In this document: positions 35,618-47,600 of the stretch, piece after piece
Numbering within the stretch: position 1 is the first letter of the stretch
Layout: each line of letters opens with the position of its first letter
NCBI RefSeq assembly: GCF_039555335.1
Contig: NC_092644.1
Coordinates: 43,200,667 to 43,264,666, forward strand
Direction: 5' to 3'
DNA: 64,000 bases
Source of the DNA: Amphiura filiformis
Lineage: Eukaryota; Echinodermata; Ophiuroidea; Amphilepidida; Amphiuridae
The notes under the pieces: model-generated
What the model was told of the DNA's origin: nothing
The model's input: only the letters and a program-made list of their open reading frames with translations
Databases searched by the model: none
Made by a program: the position numbers and the translations under genes

Positions 35618-38600
35618 TTACATGATAGAACACACAGAGCTATCCTTTTGTGAGTGTATTTTGTCTGATATCCCAGCACGAGCTGCTCGCCTCTTATTAC
35701 CTTCAATAAACACTTCCCTGCTGAATTGACCTCCACCTAATGCCATGCTGTAAAACAAACAAAGAACAAGAACTTTATTTTGATGTGTACACATTATTAG
35801 TTAAACTAGAGTTTCAAAGGTAATATTAACACCCTCTCAATCAACATTAAAGAAATAAAATCTGCTGGACGGTATGGTTCCCGTTCAAAATAACCAGCCC
35901 CTCTGGAAAGGTAATATATTTTTGACTAGGGTATAAGCCTGGTGTTTGAATTGAAGTTCAATGAAATATGAGATCCCTGAATCAAATGGAGGGAATTTAG
36001 AGGTTGTCGTCTGCTGGTTGCCAAAATAAGTTGTTTATCCAGGTTTTCACGTAACCGGCCAGTGCTTGGTCCCATCATGGCTGAATAACTGAGGTTGGAC
36101 TTTATAAAGGTCTTGATTTTCATTTATGGATTTGTTCATGTTTCCCACATAGTTCATCACCGTCTACCAATAATGCGTCCACGTCGTCTGCGTGGTTTAC
36201 TTCGCGAGGCCCGTAGCTGTCTGAGTGAAGTAAACCACACAGACGCAAGTTATTAAACGGTAATGAACAACGGTGAAAGATGATTGAATCCCTTTCAACA
36301 ACAAAAACAAGCTTCTGTGGGTAATAAGTTCTAACCTGACATTACTTGCAAATCCATGCTTACAGTAGCAATCTACAGGTTGTATCAAAATGATTAGTAC
36401 CCATCAGTTTCCACTGATTATGGACAAGACTGACACATCAATATACAACATAACATCCACATGAAGTTGGTAGATTGGTAGGTCACAAAACTATAAATTC
36501 TGATTATTTTGAGACAATATTGTATTGCATTTGGAATGAAGCAGGCTTTTCAATAAACACCAAAACCTATAGGTACCAATCATTTTGATACCATTTACCT
36601 GGGAACCAAGGGAGAACAGTGCCAGTGCATTGATTGGTCACCCCAGGTTAAATAATAAATAAATAAATAAAATACAGCCTGTTGATTTGTAGTAAATGAT
36701 GTTAATGGAGCCAAGACCAAGCACCTGGTGAGCTTTATAAAATAACATAAATGTCTAATTTGATTAGATCAACTATAGCATTGATGTAAGATAACTTGAA
36801 GCTCAAGTCTAAAGAAAACTGTCCATATGAACAAAGGTATAAACTCACTCTTCTTTGCCAGGTCTGATGCTGACTTGGTACACTCCACACACAGGTCTGT
36901 GATCAGATGCCTTGATGTCATTGATTGATGTATAATCAAGTATTGCTACATCACTCTTCTTTCTACTCTTGAATAGAATTCGATCCTGAAATGAAAACAT
37001 CAACAACTACATAGTGCAATTCAAATCCAAAATATTGATCAATCATTTAGTTTTGACAATCTATAATCAAGACAATCATAATTTGCTCCATATTTCAAAT
37101 GTCTACAAATGCAACCATATGATTGTATTACATAGGATGCAATGCAGCACTATTAAATGTGCTCATAGATCCCTTTTCCTCTGTGATCTGCAATTGAGGG
37201 AGCATCCAGGGGAAAATCCTCCAACCAGAGGCCAAATGGGTGTCGAAATACTGATCCTCTACTGAAACATGTACAAACAGTCAAATCAATCAGGGAAAGA
37301 AAGGTATGGTGGTATGTGTAAATTTTTAAAAAACACTGACCAAGAGATGTGATCGAATGATTTGAGCTCCGAAAATCACATCAAAATTCAACTTTCAATC
37401 TCCATTATACCTTCTTCTGATAGTCTGATAATCTTTGCATCAAAGCCACCAGGAAGCATCTAGATCAATTATGATGACCAGATCCAAGCAGTCCCGGAAG
37501 AAATCTAAGCCAAATTTGCTTGATTCCACCATCATTACCGAAGAGACAAATTCAGCACCCCTACTAATTGATTCCATGATCAATACCAGCCTGGGAAATA
37601 CAGATAATGCATTAGATGGCGAGATTTTGAGCATAAAGTCGCCGGTGAAATGTGAGAATCAGTCAAACAAGTTCTCTCTGATACCAATCTACTACAGCCA
37701 CTTGTTTCATCCGTTGTGTCTGCTATGCTATTAACGCCAGAGATTTCAACCCTCTTGTGGATGCAGTATCCAAGGCTCTGACTAAAAGCTCACAGAAATA
37801 CTACAGCCTGAAATCAAACAGAGTGTTTATGAATCTGTTTCCATGGATACAAAAGATACCAAGACAGAGATGACTACACTCCAATAAGAACTTAACAAGG
37901 TGAGAAAGGAGAAAACTTAACTACAAAACTGAGATGAAGAAGCTGAGCAATACAGTAGACGAAATTGTCTTCTCACTACACGGTGTCCCCGTAAAACCTG
38001 AGGAAGATGCCCCAGCTGTCGTCATGAAATTATCTTTTATGGTTTGCTTTAGATTTCCAGCCTCTAACTTAACAATTTACTCACTGATATATTTTGTGGA
38101 GTCATAAAATATTATATTTAACCCTGCTTTAATGCCCTGCAGGGCTCTAATATAAAGTCTTTACTATGGAAGTCAGCAGCATCATTGAGGCGTTTATGTT
38201 AGGGTGGAGCGAGGCTGTAGCAAGGTGGTACCTGGGCTTTACCAGGGCTGTACCAGGGTTTTACCCACATATACCACCATAGACAGGGTTCCAAATGGGG
38301 CTCCCTCCAACTGGTAGATATAGGTGAAACAAAGCTGACCAGCCAAAAGTTCACACATAACTAATATTCTAATCAACCAGATAAATATCGTAATCTTCAT
38401 TTATTCACCAGCATTTATCACACTACAGATGTAAAATTATGCCTACTATTGTTACTTTACATTAATTAATACCATAATTAGTCCCATAAAATAAAGCCAG
38501 TGAAATGCAATAACACAAAATGCCAACTTACAGTATATGAAGGCACCCTCTTCTTTTCCGATGTATCATATATATCATCACCGATATCAAATTTATATGT

Positions 38601-41600
38601 GGGTATGAATTCTATTGCTCCTTCCTTAAACCCTTTGAAGATTTCATCTGTAATGGGAGTAAAAAGACATAACTGATCATGAGATATCGTTTTATCACTA
38701 TATAAGCCCTGCAAACTGAAAAATAGTTATTTAATTGAAGAAAATACAGACATGCTGAATTTATTGTAGATTGCTGCAGGAAATGTGACAAGTTACTTAT
38801 GTTCATAGGAACTAGTCCCAAACAAAAATGTTTGGTAGACTCATAACCGTGCGATCTTACCTTTCCGATGTTGATTAAGATACTTCTTGCATCGATCCCG
38901 AGATGCGGAAAAACCAATAGTCATTTTGTCCCACATAAATGAATAAATAACAAAAACCCCGATCCCCGGTGGACTCACCCAAAAGGTGACGTCACACCAT
39001 ATGATCGCCCCTTATCCGACTTGGGATCCCCTACTCGGACCAAACTTGTAGGGGGTGGCCGGGGTCCGGGATAATCAACATCGGAAAGGTAAGATCGCAC
39101 GTTATGAGTCTACCAAACATTTTTGTTTGGGACTAGACTCAGTACACCGGTCGATCTTACCGTTCCGATGTTGATTAAGATACTTCTTGCATCAACATCT
39201 GAAAGATCGATCTAGCAAGTAACCGACGGATGGAGGTACAAGATTGGTCAGCATCTGATCAGGGATCGGGAGCGGTAACGATGGTTTTCGCGAGGTCAGA
39301 AAATATTTTCCCCAACGGTCGGGAAACAAAAAGACCACGCGATCACAGACATAAACCTCCTTACTTAATAAGTTTGGTGGTTAAGAATAGCGACACTGGT
39401 TTTTACCATGCTGAGTATTCTGTATAGTCTGAAAACCTGGTACCCGTACACCACCGTATTATGATCGCCCGAACAATGTCCCGGTAAACCTCCGCCCGTC
39501 TCTGATTACTAACGTAAACGGAAGTATCGTAGAGAAGGGCGAAGGTGGCTTCCGGGACACCGCCTGCTAGATCTCCTCAAGGGACAACCGAACGGTATAC
39601 CCAAGATGATGAGATAGCTGGTGTCGAGTGGGTCATGGGACGCGAAACCTTCGCGATCCCCCGGACCCCACCAACACCTGGACCAGCCATTGCGACAGCG
39701 GCTGGACCGAAAGGCTCTGTAAGGGTGATGAATGCGGTCGTGGGTCCCTCGCAAGGCTTGTGTTCGGAAGAAATAGTGCTGCAGCGCCTTATCGGACACC
39801 CCAGCCTATCTTTGGCTTCAGCCGAACCTTGCCCAACCCTGGGGATTGGAGAGGGACGAATGTCGGTATGCACCGCGCCCGTTCGTAGTCACGAGAACAG
39901 AGCGCCGAAACAGTGTCGCTCCAGTGTTTGTGAACACAGAAGCTAACCTCGAGACCGTGTGCAACTCAGCACCGCCGTCCCGAAGCCAACGCCAAACCGG
40001 AAAGCCATCTTGAGAGTTACGTATTTAAGCATCGCTTTGACGGAAGGTCAAAAGGGTGACCCTTAAAGTAATCTAAGACTGTGTTGGGATCCCTTAGGAG
40101 AATCACTTTCCTTTTTGGTAGACACTCGTTGAACATACCGTCGAGGCGTAGACTAATAAGGTAACCATCGGCTATGATAGTCGACCGCCTCGAAACCTCG
40201 GTGAATGGAGAGGACAGCTGACTTATAGCTGGCCCCAGTGGCCCGCTGAAGTCTTGCTTGGAACTTTTCTGTCAGAAACTCCGAACTAGCAGCACAGAGG
40301 TTCTAAGCGGAGAGCTATTTGTCTCATTGCACCAAGCGTAGTATGGAGCCAGACTCTGGCTATACGTGCGGAGGGTAGACTTCCGCCTAGCCCCGGCGAT
40401 GAGAAAAACGGCTTCTGATGAAAAGTATCCCTCCGCTGCGCGTTCCCTGGTAAGGGCCATGCAGCTAACTGCAGGTGCTCTAGTGATAGACTGGTACCTC
40501 CGCCCGGGCATCCGGAGTAGATCTGGTACTGGGAGTGCCAGCGGCCTTGCCGCTAGCAGAATGACAATGCAGTCTTCCCACCCGATCTTGGCCACCACCC
40601 TCATGAGTAGTGAGATCGGAGGGACTGCATAAGCTGTCATCCCTCCCCAGTCTATGGACAGAGCGTCCACGGTGAATGCTTGGGGGTCCGTGACCCTTGA
40701 GCAGTACACCGGTAGGGGATGATTGCGATGAGATGCGACCAGATCTTTCGAGGGGTGGTACATCCCTTGAAGATCGCCTGAGCGACCTGCGGAGCAAGGG
40801 ACCATTCTGCTGGTCCCGACACCCTTCCTCGTGACAGATTGTGCGCGAGGATGCTGGTGACGCCCGCGATGTGTATCGCTCTCATCGTAATCTGCCTGAA
40901 CTTGCACCACCCTATCAGGTGTCGTGCATGCAGGCTCAATCGTGGTGGCCCGGAGTCCCTTGTCTGTTGGGGTAGGCTACCACGGTTGTGTTATCCGTCA
41001 GGACAACGGTATGTGATTCCACGATCACCTCCTCGTAAGCGAGGGAGGTTGATGTGAAACTCTGTCTCTATGGCCCCCATAGGCCCGAGACGGAGTCTCC
41101 GTGGATGTGGACCCCCAGCCCCGCTTTTGACGCTTATGGTCGCTCACTACGTGACATACCGGGGTGCAGGAAACCTGACACCCTGGGTCAAATTGGGCTG
41201 ATGGGTCCACCACCAGAGTTCCTCTCGCGCGATCGCCGACAACGGAACCGCGAGGGATGTTGGGTGACGACTGGGCCTTCAAGCAGGCTAGAAGGTGTAG
41301 TTGGGTAAGCCTAACGAGAAACGGCAGTACAGTACGAGGTCTACCATACTGGCCATTAGGCCTACCACCTTCATCCATGCCACAGCGGGTTTTGCCCGAG
41401 ACTCGCCAAGAGTCAGGCACACCGCACCATGTTCGTCACCCGCTCGGGTGAGAGCACCGCGAACCCCTCCGTGAGGGTGATCTGGGCCCCTACAAATAGT
41501 GGTGACTGCGTCAGGACCACGCTGGACTTTTTTGAGCTGATCAAAAAATCCAGGGTCCCGCACCCTACGGACTATCAACCCCATGAGACCCGTAGTCTTC

Positions 41601-44600
41601 AGTGGAGTGCGTCCGTATATGAGCCAAACGTCCAGGTAGCAACTGATGTTGACACCCCTGTGCTTCAGGTACGCTGCCACCGCTCTGACCAAGAGTGTTA
41701 ACACCCTGGGAGAGATGGACAGGCCGGATGGCCGGTATCAAAACTGGTAATTTTGATCCTGTACCTAGAAGCGCAGATGCCTCCGATCTTGAGAGGCAAT
41801 TGGCATATGCAGATAGGCGTCCGAGAGATCTAGCGATGCTGTTCCCATGCCCCTGATGGAGCAGGCTAGCACCGAGGCGAGAGTCCCCATTCTGAACCTC
41901 TTGGGCCTGAAGAACGTGTTCAACAGCCTGCGGTTCCGGATGGGGCTCCCGTCGCCGGTCTTCCTTGGAGCCAATGGCTCCAAGATCACCCGTAGAACGG
42001 GGGGTAGACTGGGACAATCGCCTGCTTCGGCGGCCGCCGTGATCCCTGTCAGTAGTGCCCGACGCTGGGGGCCGTCTGACGGCACTACTGTGGACCTCTG
42101 AAATGTGCAGATGAATGTGGGGAGACTGGGTTGCCAGTCTGTAACCCCCACTCACCACTGACCATACCCAGGCGCCAAAGAGATGGTTTCCCACCTCTGG
42201 GTGAAAGCCATAAGCGGTCGCCACTGGGAGATCCCCTGTGGAAAAACCGCTGAGCCCCCAGGAATGCTCTGCCTAGCTTCCCTTGGAAGAGCGCTTGCTC
42301 TTCTTCGGGCTTGCCAGCTGTTCCTGTGCTACCCTTGCGCCTCCCAGAAATGGGTGCTGCAGAGGTAGTGGGCTCGGGTACTGTTGGTGGTGCACGGCCT
42401 GCTGAAGTCGGAGCTCCTACCCATGGTAAGGGCAGTTTCCGACCTCTTCAGAGTGCTCCGTTGGTAGCTTCTTTGCACGGTCCTCCACCGTGGCGCAGAA
42501 GCATCCAAAGAGAAAAGGACCCTGCCTTTCCATCGCTGAGCGATTGGAGTGGCAGGCCCCTCCCCCGGGCGCTGAGTGGACACCCTATGGGCTAGGCCCA
42601 TGGAGCTCTCGTTGAGGCTAGCTGTTAGCACCGCTAATAGGCTCACCTCATGGAAGAGCTCAGATGTTGTCTGAGCGTGATACGCCTGACGACATCTGGG
42701 TCCCTCCCGGATCCCCTCAGGTAGGTCCCGTGGTCCTCCCGCGTTACACGCAGAGGAAGCGTGCAAGCACGCGGCGCCATAGCTCTACTGAGCTCGACAG
42801 CCCCACGATATCTACCCGTGAGGTTTGCCGGAATGAGAGTGCAGGCGTCCCCTGTGAGGAAGCAGCAGCTGAGCATCCTACTGAAAGGATCCCTGGTCCT
42901 CCTCCATGGACTCCCCTTAGGGGGTGTCCGGAGGAAGATCAGTGCTGTTGCTCCCCTCGCGGGGCAGCGGGGAAGGAGACTGTAGTGATGTCACTACCGG
43001 ACTCAGCTTCCGACTCCTTTCCTCGCGCCACAGTATCCGTATCATGCTCCGATGATGACGGTAACTGAGGACGGGCATCTGAAAGCGGGTAAGAAGGCAT
43101 AACCACTGTGTGGCTCGCCGACTACCTGCCAGCAGAAGAGGGAGTACTCCGCAAGACCCTGAGGTATCCGCCATGGCACCACTGGGTCCGCATGCTCTCG
43201 CAGCCGTCGTCCTAGCGCTTAGCAGCACGGGCCTACCCTGATCAAGATCTGGGTTAGCCCCATGCCGGCTGGCCTGGTCAACAGCTGATGTTGGTACTGC
43301 GTGGCCATCGCTAGGCGACACTTGCCACGGTGCTGGGCCGTGGAAGAAACACCCTGCGGCGGGTACCACGGGCATACCCGCCGGCAGCTGACCCTGAAAG
43401 GATCCGCCACCAGGGTAACCCCATGGTACTGCAGTACCAGCACCGCCTCCCCTTGTTGCCACAGAGACTGTGGCGACTAAAGCGGTGCTGCGGTACCGGT
43501 GCGGTATCAGCGTGGGTACCCGTGAGGGTTCCCAACTGTGGACCGCTGTACCCTCGCCACACTGCGTTCCCTGTTTGGGGGATCAAGCTGTGTGCTGGCG
43601 TGGTACCGGCGTGGTACTAGCGTAGGTGCCCGTGAGGGCTCCCGGCTGTGTACCACTGTACCCATGCCTCACTGCGTTCCCCGCAAGGGGATCAAGCCGT
43701 GTGTATGGGTACCCCGCTATACCGGCTGTCCCTTGGCTAGAGGGAGCTTGCCTAGTACCACGGGTAGCTGAGCGTGCATACCCCCGATCAATCACCTCGC
43801 CACCTGAATAGGCAGCGCCAATCAATGGAGCTATGCCCTGTTGATTTGACAGTGATCGATCAAGAGAGGGTAATTGACCCATTGACGGTAATGGATCACC
43901 CACGCCCGCTGGCTCTCGAGGACATAAGTGGGTTGTTGATCAGCTAGGCTGTTCCAGCTACTTACTGTACCCTCTAGAGCTTCGCCCAAGGTCGCTGTGT
44001 GTGGCGGACCACTCACGGCAGCTATGGGCGGGTGCATAGCGGCTACCACTGAAGTCAAGCCGTAGCTCGCCTTTGTAGCTGCCACCGAATGCACCTGGGT
44101 CGCTGTCCCGAGAGAGACTGCGAGCCCAACCCCTGAATAATCGCCAGCCAGTCCCTGTGGACAGCCAGCAGCTATTCTAGGGCCCAGGGTATCACTCGGC
44201 GGTCCCGCCATGGAACGCTGCCGTGTGACAACCCCAGTTGGTTCTGCTAAGACTACACCCACAGCGTTAGCAGCGGTATCGCTCTGCTGAACCCATGCAT
44301 GCTAGGGTTCAACCCAGGCAAGCCCGGGTACCCTTGCATGCTGCCCGTCGCTGGCTACTACTGTGGCTGTTTGAGCCTGTAGATATGCCTGCAACAGACG
44401 GGTGTCCTCCTGCTAAAAACCCGTGAGGATTTTCGCTAGAGGACTGGTATCCTCCTGCTACAAACCCGCTAGGGTTTTCGCTGGTGGTTACCGCTCTGCT
44501 GCCTGCTACTTTGCTCCGACGTATAGTCAGTGCTTTCGCTGGCTGCTGAGCCTTTGGACGCCGCTAGCAGTCCCGAAGGAACCGCCTGCTTGTCCGGGAC

Positions 44601-47600
44601 CGGAGCCCCTTAAGCAGACCTGCCATGACCCATAGGGGCTGTCACAGCAGAATCTACCGTGTCGACTGGTATCCTCCTGCTGCAAAACCCGCTAGGGTTT
44701 TCGCTGGTGGTTCCCGCTCTGCTGCCTGCTACTTTGCTCCGACGTATAGTCAGTGCTTTCGCTGGCTGCTGAGCCTTTGGACGCCGCTTAGCAGTCCCTC
44801 GAAGGAACCGCCTGCTTGTCCGGGGACCGGAGCCCCTTAAGCAGACCTGCCATGACCCATAGGGGCTGTCACAGCAGAATCCACCGTGTCGACCTTACCA
44901 GTGCCCTTGGTAGATTTCTTCTTCGTCTTATGGCGATGACGGAGCCTATCCAAATCGTCAAGCTGGAACTCGGAGAGTCCTAAGCAAAAGAAAGACATCT
45001 AGAAGATCGTGAGCACTCCTGTGGGTGAAACAGAGCGGTGTGGGTCCCGCTCCGTCACCAGGGAAGGGCAAGCCCGACAGGGCCGAGGCGGCGAGGAGAA
45101 AGGGAGGGGGGGCACTACCCCCCCAACACGCGACTCAAGCCCAGTAAGCAAACCTGAGCACGGAGGCTGGTCGCTAACGTTAGTGGTAAAGTAAGGACTG
45201 GCTAACTTTATTACTAAAATGTCAGACGGGTCCCTACCAATCCCCACCGTATGAATATCTGATTAACTCGACTTTATTGGACGGTAATGAAGACATAACG
45301 ATAGAGTAATCACCCTAACATAGCAACAATAACCTACCGTACATGAAATACAATGTGTATGTACAAACATCTATTGTAACTTACAGGCTGCAATGGTTGT
45401 TTTACGTGGGAAATAAAATGAATGGCGTCAACGAGCGGCCATTTTGAATTGCTCGTGTGTCCCGTATATAAACGGAGGCACGATATGTAGCTAAGTTTTG
45501 GATCGCTTTTTGTCACTTTTTCGCCAGAAAATGCCGTCAAAACTATCCTCAGCCGAACAATACCGGTTTGGTTTTACCTAAGGTGTGAAACTACAACCGT
45601 ATATCTCGCCTTGGTCGAGAAATTGATACACCGTGCTATGAACAATCGATAGGCACGTCTGTGTCAGTCGGAGACCAAGGAGGATAAGGGACGATCATAT
45701 GGTGTGACGTCACCTTTTGGGTGAGTCCACCGGGGATCGGGGTTTTTGTTATTTATTCATTTATGTGGGACAAAATGACTATTGGTTTTTCCGCATCTCG
45801 GGATCGATGCAAGAAGTATCTTAATCAACATCGGAAACGGTAAGATCGACCGTGTACTGAGTCTAGTCATTTCTTACTTATTAATTTGTTACAAGAAATC
45901 AAAGTCAAGACTTTCTGCTGCATTGCATGTGATTGTGGGCGTGTGTATGCGTGACATGAGTGTGGAAGGAGTGTGCTACACATGTGTGCACCAGCTGCAC
46001 TTGTGTGTTTGATACATGTAAAATAAATAGAGAAAATTAAATGTCAAACATTTTTGTAGCCCCTTTCCAATTTGTTCAAAACACTTTATATTTATTCTGC
46101 AGCCATATCACACCATGTGGTCACTAACAACGATGGCACCGGTATGATACCCCTAACAGCTCCCCATTGTACACCTGGGTGGAGTGGGACAAGTGAGATA
46201 AAGTACCTTGGCCAAGGATACAAGGTCCTGGCAGGGCTTGAAATAATAACCTCATGATCGTGAGCAGAACTGTTAAGCCACAGTGCTCTCGTGTATGCAA
46301 GTCTTGCTCATAACTTACTTTTGTTCATTGATTTTCTGAGTTGATCATGTTCCAATAGTATATTATAATCTGTTTTGGTTCCATCATGAAGCTGATTGGC
46401 CCAGGTCTCCACTTTCTTCCTGGATTCAACTAGACGGAAATTGAAGTCGCCACACCAAAATACACAGTCAAATCGGGTGGTCACATCAGCTAAAAACATA
46501 AAAATAAGATGATAGAAATGCTAATTTTAAGTAATTCATATTCATTTGCATTAGTTCTGAACAGTGTTTTTCTGACTGGTTAATTCTCTGAAGGTTCTTT
46601 GCTGCAATTTGGAGCAAGAACCCTCCTCAAACAGACAGAAATAACTTCTTTTTTTTTTTTGCATCAAGGGATAGCCAGTAACTATAATAATTGCTTGAAA
46701 AAAACCTATTGTACATTTCAACTTTCATCCTGTTCATTGCCACATTATAGAACAATTTTCATTCAAAGCATTTAAATCACAGTTTTGCATGAACTTGCAT
46801 TGCAAATGCAATGTTGTAGTTATAATGTCCCAATAATCGATGAGAACGACAGCCATGTTTACATCGGCTGCCATTTTGACTAGGCAATTTGTAAAATTTC
46901 GTCCCAATGGAAAAGGGCATATTGTGATCCAGAGCATCCCCCTCTTTTCTCCAAAATAGTTGAGATTTTTATACCACTGCCAACCTCTGGCTACATATAT
47001 AATATTATGTTTATGTACAAAAAATTTCATGCAGATTAAGGGAGGTCTAATGAGCGTGAACCTGGTTTGGATGCAGAGGGAGTGTGCCTGTAACAGACAC
47101 AGCCACCAGAAAAGGACCAGCTCAGATCGCGCGCCAAATAAGTTTGCAGTCCAGAAATTTCATTTTTTCTCAGCCTTGCAAAAAATAGGCAGAGGTGGGA
47201 ATCGAACCCGGGACCTCGGTGTTGTAAAACCTACTGCGTTACCACTGAGCCAACTGACAATCAGCTATGAGAAGTTTGATAGTAATCCTTGATATTGCTG
47301 AATAGAATAAATCAATACTGATAGGTCTATTTATCTAATGTACGATGTTATTCAAATTGGCCTATAAACTAGGAATATAATGTGAATAATCAATCGATCA
47401 ATCAATCAAGTTGTCAAGTTATCAACAATCAATAATAAACCGGCGTAGGCCTATCATAGAATATTACTAACTAGGCCTACTAACTAATATACCAAATAAA
47501 TAAAATAAATAAATAAGTCAGTAAATAAATAAATAGGCATAGGCCTAAATAAATAAATAAATACATAATGCAGAATGCAGTTAGTATTTTAGTTGCAAAA

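Larger units (their letters stand above)
38814..45867 (-). mobile_element. DIRS-type tyrosine-recombinase retrotransposon
   Basis: A 7054-bp, GC-rich element on the minus strand. Terminal repeats of about 175 bp are inverted (38852-39026 against 45675-45849). Near its 3' end (left side) an internal complementary region (39073-39190) joins the complement of both outer tips. Both termini and the junction share AGT/ACT. This is the DIRS-1 architecture, which lacks target duplications. Coding remnants in order on the minus strand: gag-like region, DIRS reverse transcriptase ([11 protein letters not shown]), RNase H segment, tyrosine recombinase start. Frameshifts and YLDV for YLDD show decay. It interrupts the INPP5E intron between exons 9 and 10, on the gene's own strand; without it that intron would be about 617 bp. 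Confidence 0.9.

Noticed and set aside
39545-44840. Many plus-strand frames of 60-134 codons between 39.5 and 44.8 kb
   Set aside because: High GC inside the DIRS element lowers stop frequency on both strands. The recognisable polymerase, RNase H and recombinase motifs are all on the minus strand.
45782-45900. Frame starting [12 protein letters not shown], also present at 38.9 kb on the other strand
   Set aside because: It lies wholly in the DIRS inverted terminal repeat, which explains the mirrored copies.
47198-47252. Possible tRNA gene (good A and B boxes)
   Set aside because: The acceptor and anticodon stems do not pair and the sequence continues into a non-tRNA body, so it is a SINE head. 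The same holds for 50047-50100.
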